DNA from: Aestuariimicrobium kwangyangense DSM 21549
GTDB taxonomy: Bacteria; Actinomycetota; Actinomycetes; Propionibacteriales; Propionibacteriaceae
Direction of reading: 5' to 3'
NCBI RefSeq assembly: GCF_000421525.1
Contig: NZ_ATXE01000001.1
Span: 62,001-126,000 of the forward strand
Length of the DNA stretch: 64,000 bases
Part shown: positions 60,103-64,000 of the stretch, piece after piece
Numbering within the stretch: position 1 is the stretch's first letter
Layout of the letters: the number at the start of each line of letters is the position of its first letter
Position numbers and translations under genes: made by a program
The notes under the pieces: generated by a model
What the model was told of the DNA's origin: nothing
The model's input: only the letters and a program-made list of their open reading frames with translations
Database searches by the model: none

Positions 60103-60205
60103 CCGAGCAGTGTTCCATGTGCCGCAGTCGGGGATGAACGAGTGTTCAGTTCGGTCGATCGGTCACTCCTTGGACCCGCTTGGACCCATCCGGGAAGATG
60201 GACCC

Positions 60206-61465
60206 GTGGACAACATCGACCTCGGCTTCCTGGTGATCTCCGTGCTGGTCTCGGCGGTGTTGTTCGGTGTGGGCGCGATCGCCAACCGCTTCTACCACGA
60301 CCGCATCTACTCGGGCCTGGTGCCGGGCATGGTGCCACTGCCGGGCACGCCCGCGCCCGACGAGAAGGTGAAGGGACGATCCCGTGAGTACTCCGGTGAG
60401 GTGGCCGTCGCCTTCTCGCCACCACGCGGTCTACGTCCGGGACTGGTGGGCACCATCGTCGACGGCAAGGCCGAGATGCGTGACCTGTCGGCCACCATCG
60501 TCGACCTGGCGGTGCGCGGGCACGTTCACATCGAGGCGGTCGACACCGACCAGACCAGAGTGGACGACCCCACCAAGAAGGCCAGGGACTGGCGCATCAG
60601 CCGGGTCGCCCCTGGCCCCGCCGACCCGCTGTCGCCGTTCGAGAACGACGTGATGACCAGTCTCTTCCAAGGCGACTGGCAGCCTGCTCGCGTGGCGCAT
60701 CGCACCCAACTGCTCGGGCAGCACCTGGTGGGGCACGCGGACGAGCAACCCGACTCGATCCTGATGAGCCAGTGGGTGCGAACCCGTGGTGACTCGATCC
60801 GGGCCCTGCGTGAGTCACTGTATGCCCAGACGGTCGCCAACGGCTGGTACGCCAAGCCCCCGACCCAGGCCGGGGTGGGCTGTCTGGGACTGCTCGGACT
60901 GGTGGTCGCGTTCGGGTTCGTCGGACTGATGCTGCTCACCCAGGTGTCGATCGTCACCCTCGTCTCCGGAGCCCTGATCATTGGATCGGCGCTGTGGCTG
61001 CGGTCGAGGCTCAGGCCGCGCGTACCCCGAACTGCCCTGGGCACGGCCGCGCAGATCCAGGCGCTCGGTTTCAAGAAGTACCTCGAGACCGCCGAGGCCA
61101 GCCAGTTCAAGGTCGAGGAGGCAGCAGGGATCTTCGGGCGCTACCTGCCCTACGCCATCGTGTTCGGGGTCTCGGGGCACTGGGCGAAGGTGTTCGGCGA
61201 GATCCGCGAGGCGGCGCTGGCCAGTGACGGCTACGACATCCTCGAGGGACTCATCTGGTTCGACCTCCTGGGCGGCGACAACCTGCTGTTCGGCACCATG
61301 GCGATGCTGGGAGACGGTGGCTTCGCCGACCTGTTCGACGGAGGTGGACTCGACGCGCTGGGCTCGATCGCCGACATCGGTGACCTGGCCGGTGGTCTGG
61401 GTGACTTCGCCAGTGGTGTCGGGGACTTCGTGTCGAACATCGACTTCGGCGACTTCGACTTCTGA
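60206..61465 (+). CDS. DUF2207 C-terminal domain membrane protein
   Basis: The protein has 419 residues. There is one N-terminal helix (LGFLVISVLVSAVLFGVGAI), then a cytosolic winged-helix-like domain (about 60-190), a two-helix membrane hairpin near residues 230-270, and the DUF2207 C-terminal domain (FKKYLETAEASQFKVEEAAG, then YLPYAIVFGVSGHWAKVF). It lacks the large extracellular N-terminal domain of full DUF2207 proteins. The C-terminal 60 residues are Gly/Asp-rich repeats. The start is GTG 60206. The function is unknown. Confidence 0.8.
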   Translation: MDNIDLGFLVISVLVSAVLFGVGAIANRFYHDRIYSGLVPGMVPLPGTPAPDEKVKGRSREYSGEVAVAFSPPRGLRPGLVGTIVDGKAEMRDLSATIVDLAVRGHVHIEAVDTDQTRVDDPTKKARDWRISRVAPGPADPLSPFENDVMTSLFQGDWQPARVAHRTQLLGQHLVGHADEQPDSILMSQWVRTRGDSIRALRESLYAQTVANGWYAKPPTQAGVGCLGLLGLVVAFGFVGLMLLTQVSIVTLVSGALIIGSALWLRSRLRPRVPRTALGTAAQIQALGFKKYLETAEASQFKVEEAAGIFGRYLPYAIVFGVSGHWAKVFGEIREAALASDGYDILEGLIWFDLLGGDNLLFGTMAMLGDGGFADLFDGGGLDALGSIADIGDLAGGLGDFASGVGDFVSNIDFGDFDF

Positions 61466-61475
61466 GGCCAAGCCC

Positions 61476-62696
61476 CTACTCCGCTGTCGCCACCCCCTCG
61501 ACGGCCCCCTCGGCCGGAACCCGGTCCGCGACCACGGTGCCCCGCCGCTCGCGCGCCGCGAAGGCCAAGGCGGCGAAGCCAAGACCCAGGGTGGCGGGAA
61601 CCGCGAAGGCCGTGCTGAGGCTGGAGTGGTGCGCGATCAGTCCCAGCAGCGCGGGCCCGATCAGGAATCCTCCGTAGGCCAGCGTCGAGGCGATCGCGAT
61701 GGCGTGGTCGGAGTGTCGTCCGCCGACCTCGCTGGCGGCGGAGATGCCGGCCGGGAAGACGACGGCCAGCCCTGCACCCCACAGGGCAGCCCCGAGGAAG
61801 CTGACCGAGATGTGCGGGGCGACGATCACCAGCACCACCCCGAGCGCCGTGCAGAGGCCCGACAGCCGGATGGCGTTGACCCGTCCGAACCTGGCGATCA
61901 GCAGCGAGCCGCTCAGCCTCGACACGGTCAGGAACAGGGCGTACACGGTGTAAGCACTCGCCCCGATCGAGGCGGTCGAGCCCTTGTCCTCGATCAGTTG
62001 CAGAGCGATCCAGTCGGCGGCCGACCCCTCACCGATGGTGGAGCAGAGCATCATCACCCCGATCAGCAGCACCGGCACCAGGATCCCGCGGGCCGAACTC
62101 TGCGGGCTGTCGGCATGGGACGCGGCCGTGTGCGCCCGATAGTCCGTCCAGGTCGACACGGCGACAAGGGTGAGCACGGCGACCACCGGCATCGCGACAA
62201 GGATGTGCGGGCCCAGCCCCACCCCCAACCGTGTGACCAGGGTGCCGGTGGCGGCGCCGAGCAACATGCCACCACCCCACATGCCGTGCAGGGCAGGCAT
62301 GATCGTCCGGCCCGAGGCCGCCTCCACGGCTGCCCCCTGCACGTTGACGGTGACGTCCCACGCACCGAAGAAGAAACCGGCGAGTGCATAGAGTCCCGCG
62401 AACGCCCACACCTGGGTGACCTGGGAGAGGGTGGCGAAGATGCTGGACGCACCCAGCACGCAGATCACCGACATCTGCTTGGGGCTCAGCACCTTCAGCA
62501 CGAACCCCGTGAGCGGCATCGAGACCAACGAGCCGAGGCCCAGGCACAGGAAGACCAGCCCGAGGGTGCCCAGATCGACGGCGAGGTGCTGCTTGACGGC
62601 CGGGATCCGGCTGGTCCAACTGCCGATCAGGGCACCGTTGAGGGCGAACACGGCGAAGACCGTGATGACGTCGCGACGAATGTGGGCGGGGCTCAT
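61476..62696 (-). CDS. MFS transporter
   Basis: This 406-residue transporter has 12 helices. Markers are FALNGALIGSWTSRIPAVKQHLAVD (helix 1 and loop), LGTLGLVFLCLGLGSLVSMPL and FGAWDVTVNVQGAAVEAASGR in helix 4-5. This resembles the FucP/YbjJ-like sugar or efflux group, whose members often have Asn and Gln in the 4-5 region. The substrate is unknown. The gene is convergent with the DUF2207-related gene, 10 nt away. Confidence 0.88.
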   Translation of the reverse strand: MSPAHIRRDVITVFAVFALNGALIGSWTSRIPAVKQHLAVDLGTLGLVFLCLGLGSLVSMPLTGFVLKVLSPKQMSVICVLGASSIFATLSQVTQVWAFAGLYALAGFFFGAWDVTVNVQGAAVEAASGRTIMPALHGMWGGGMLLGAATGTLVTRLGVGLGPHILVAMPVVAVLTLVAVSTWTDYRAHTAASHADSPQSSARGILVPVLLIGVMMLCSTIGEGSAADWIALQLIEDKGSTASIGASAYTVYALFLTVSRLSGSLLIARFGRVNAIRLSGLCTALGVVLVIVAPHISVSFLGAALWGAGLAVVFPAGISAASEVGGRHSDHAIAIASTLAYGGFLIGPALLGLIAHHSSLSTAFAVPATLGLGFAALAFAARERRGTVVADRVPAEGAVEGVATAE

Positions 62697-62821
62697 GGGT
62701 GCTCCGAGCGGGTGAGGGAAGGGCGGGCCGACAGGAACCGGCCGGACTCCCCCAGACTACGGTCGTCTGCGCCCGTGGTCGGCGGGTATCAGCGCCGGCC
62801 TCGGCGCCACCCCCACAACGC

Positions 62822-64000
62822 TCAGCGCGCCCGCACGACTCTCTTCTCGTCCCAGACCGGGGTCTCGGACTCGAGCACCCGTCCGTCGCTGCCGAAGACC
62901 AGGAAGCGGTCGAACCCGCGGGCGAACCACCGGTCGTGGGTGACCGCCAGCACGGTTCCCTCGAAGGACGACAACCCGTGCTCCAGCGCCTCCGCCGACT
63001 CGATGTCGAGGTTGTCGGTCGGTTCGTCGAGCAGCAACATGGTTGCCCCACCCAATTCGAGCAGCAGGATCTGCAGGCGCGCCTGTTGCCCACCCGACAA
63101 GGTCTCATAGGGCTGCTCGGCGGCCATCGCGAGCTCATAGCGGTCGAGCTTCCTGGCGGCCTCCTCCCGTGGCAGGCCGCCCCGGTGGTCGTCCCCGCGG
63201 TGCAGGATCTCGAGCAGGGTGCGTCCAACCAGTTCCGGCTTCTGGTTGGTCTGGGCGAACCATCCCGGACGAACCCGTTGCCCCAGCCTGGCCACGCCGG
63301 TGTGGGCCACCGGGGTGATCCGTTCGTGGTCGACGGCGGTGTTGGACGAGTCCGGCAGCGACCCTCCGCGGGCGAGCAGTCGCAGGAAGTGTGACTTGCC
63401 CGAGCCGTTGGAGCCGAGCACCCCGACCCGGTCGCCGTACCAGATCTCGGTCGAGAACGGCTTCATCAGACCGGTCAGTTCGAGGTTCTCGCACACGACG
63501 GCCCGCTTGGCGGTGCGGCCACCACCCAACCGCATGGTGACGTTCTGCTTGATCGGCACCGCGGTGGGTGGCCCCGCCTGCTCGAACTTCGCGAGTCGGG
63601 TCAGGGCAGCGGCGTAGCGGGAGGCGTTGGCGTCATTGCTGGCGGCGCGAATCTTCATGGTGAGCACGAGTTGCCTGAGCTTGGCGTGCTCCTCGTCCCA
63701 TCGCCGACGTAGTTCCTCGAGCCGGGCGAACCGTTCCGCCCTGGCCTCGTGGAAGCTGGCGAACGACTTCCCGTGCACCCAGACGGTGTTGCCGGCGGCC
63801 CCGAGTTCGAGGGCGGCCACCTTGGTGGACGCGTTGGCGAGCAGTTCGCGGTCGTGGCTGACCAGCAGCACCGTCTTCTGGGTCTGGCGCAGTTGTTCCT
63901 CGAGCCACTGCTTGCCGGGCACGTCGAGGTAGTTGTCGGGTTCGTCGAGCAGCAGCACCTCGTCATTGCCCCGGAAGAGCACCTCCAACGCCAACCGCTT
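62822..64000 (-). CDS. ABC-F family ATPase (C-terminal part, runs off the window)
   Basis: About 392 residues are visible; the first ATPase domain's Walker A and signature lie beyond the right edge. Visible are its LLLDEPDNYLD and LLVSHDRELL, the P-site linker rich in Arg and Glu (ERFARLEELRRRWDEEHAKLRQLV), then a full second ATPase domain: VLGSNGSGKSHFLRLLA, LSGGQQARLQILLLEL and LLDEPTDNLD. ABC-F proteins act at the ribosome in translation or antibiotic protection and have no membrane domain. Subfamily cannot be set without the missing N-terminus. Confidence 0.9.
   Translation of the reverse strand, partial: KRLALEVLFRGNDEVLLLDEPDNYLDVPGKQWLEEQLRQTQKTVLLVSHDRELLANASTKVAALELGAAGNTVWVHGKSFASFHEARAERFARLEELRRRWDEEHAKLRQLVLTMKIRAASNDANASRYAAALTRLAKFEQAGPPTAVPIKQNVTMRLGGGRTAKRAVVCENLELTGLMKPFSTEIWYGDRVGVLGSNGSGKSHFLRLLARGGSLPDSSNTAVDHERITPVAHTGVARLGQRVRPGWFAQTNQKPELVGRTLLEILHRGDDHRGGLPREEAARKLDRYELAMAAEQPYETLSGGQQARLQILLLELGGATMLLLDEPTDNLDIESAEALEHGLSSFEGTVLAVTHDRWFARGFDRFLVFGSDGRVLESETPVWDEKRVVRAR

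Overview
The window is high-GC actinobacterial DNA. Adenosylcobalamin-dependent methylmalonyl-CoA mutase genes (mutA, mutB, meaB), cobalamin assembly genes (cobA, cobS, cobU), a rhamnose operon, an Mrp antiporter operon and a mycothiol-type DinB/maleylpyruvate isomerase fold protein together point to the Propionibacteriaceae. That placement is inferred from gene content, not from a marker gene. No rRNA, tRNA, CRISPR array or intact transposase/integrase was recognised.

1-9.8 kb: the end of a histidine kinase, a DGPF/YCII protein with its ECF42-type sigma factor, two VOC proteins, a zinc alcohol dehydrogenase divergent from a MmyB-like XRE regulator, a DUF1345 membrane protein, a FrnE-like DsbA protein, a MarR regulator, a CsbD stress protein, and ddaH-rocD for arginine derivatives. 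9.8-20.4 kb: an SMR (Gdx/SugE-like) exporter, a response regulator and a histidine kinase separated by about 5 kb (possible split pair), a secreted von Willebrand A protein, an MMPL transporter, and an FMN-linked pair (CE1758-like monooxygenase plus CE1759-like reductase) under a RosR-like palindrome. 20.4-26.2 kb: rhaI, a RhaD-dehydrogenase fusion and rhaB divergent from a LacI regulator with a visible operator. 26.3-37.5 kb: a YbaK protein and an FMN reductase, cobA-cobS-cobU, an old yellow enzyme, two DinB-fold proteins, a LigD-type polymerase-ligase, VKOR, a phosphotransferase, and a second MmyB-like regulator.

37.8-46.2 kb is an accessory island, visibly lower in GC in parts. It holds a type ISP-like restriction helicase cut off inside helicase motif VI and joined to the C-terminal nuclease tip of a polymorphic toxin, a DUF4304 candidate immunity protein, a membrane protein, an orphan CsoR-type operator, a second helicase fragment, DUF6414 and DUF3800 proteins, and three genes typical of actinobacterial conjugative elements (one DUF4913). 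It reads as a decayed mobile/defence region.

46.3-64 kb: a complete mrp operon (A-B fusion, C, D, E, F, G), then mpg-mutA-mutB-meaB on the minus strand, two MFS transporters around a DUF2207 C-terminal protein, and a truncated ABC-F ATPase at the edge.

The most unusual non-coding structure is a pair of intergenic arrays (about 17.14-17.28 kb and 58.54-58.83 kb). Short GCCC/GGGCA units are spaced 19 or 20 bp apart and converge from both sides on a 24-bp core that is identical in the two arrays but inverted. Two 75-bp elements with conserved inverted ends (5.05 and 15.07 kb), a 30-bp-arm palindrome (35.68 kb), several tandem repeats at gene termini, and many TANNNT boxes 6-8 nt before start codons (leaderless transcripts) were also found.
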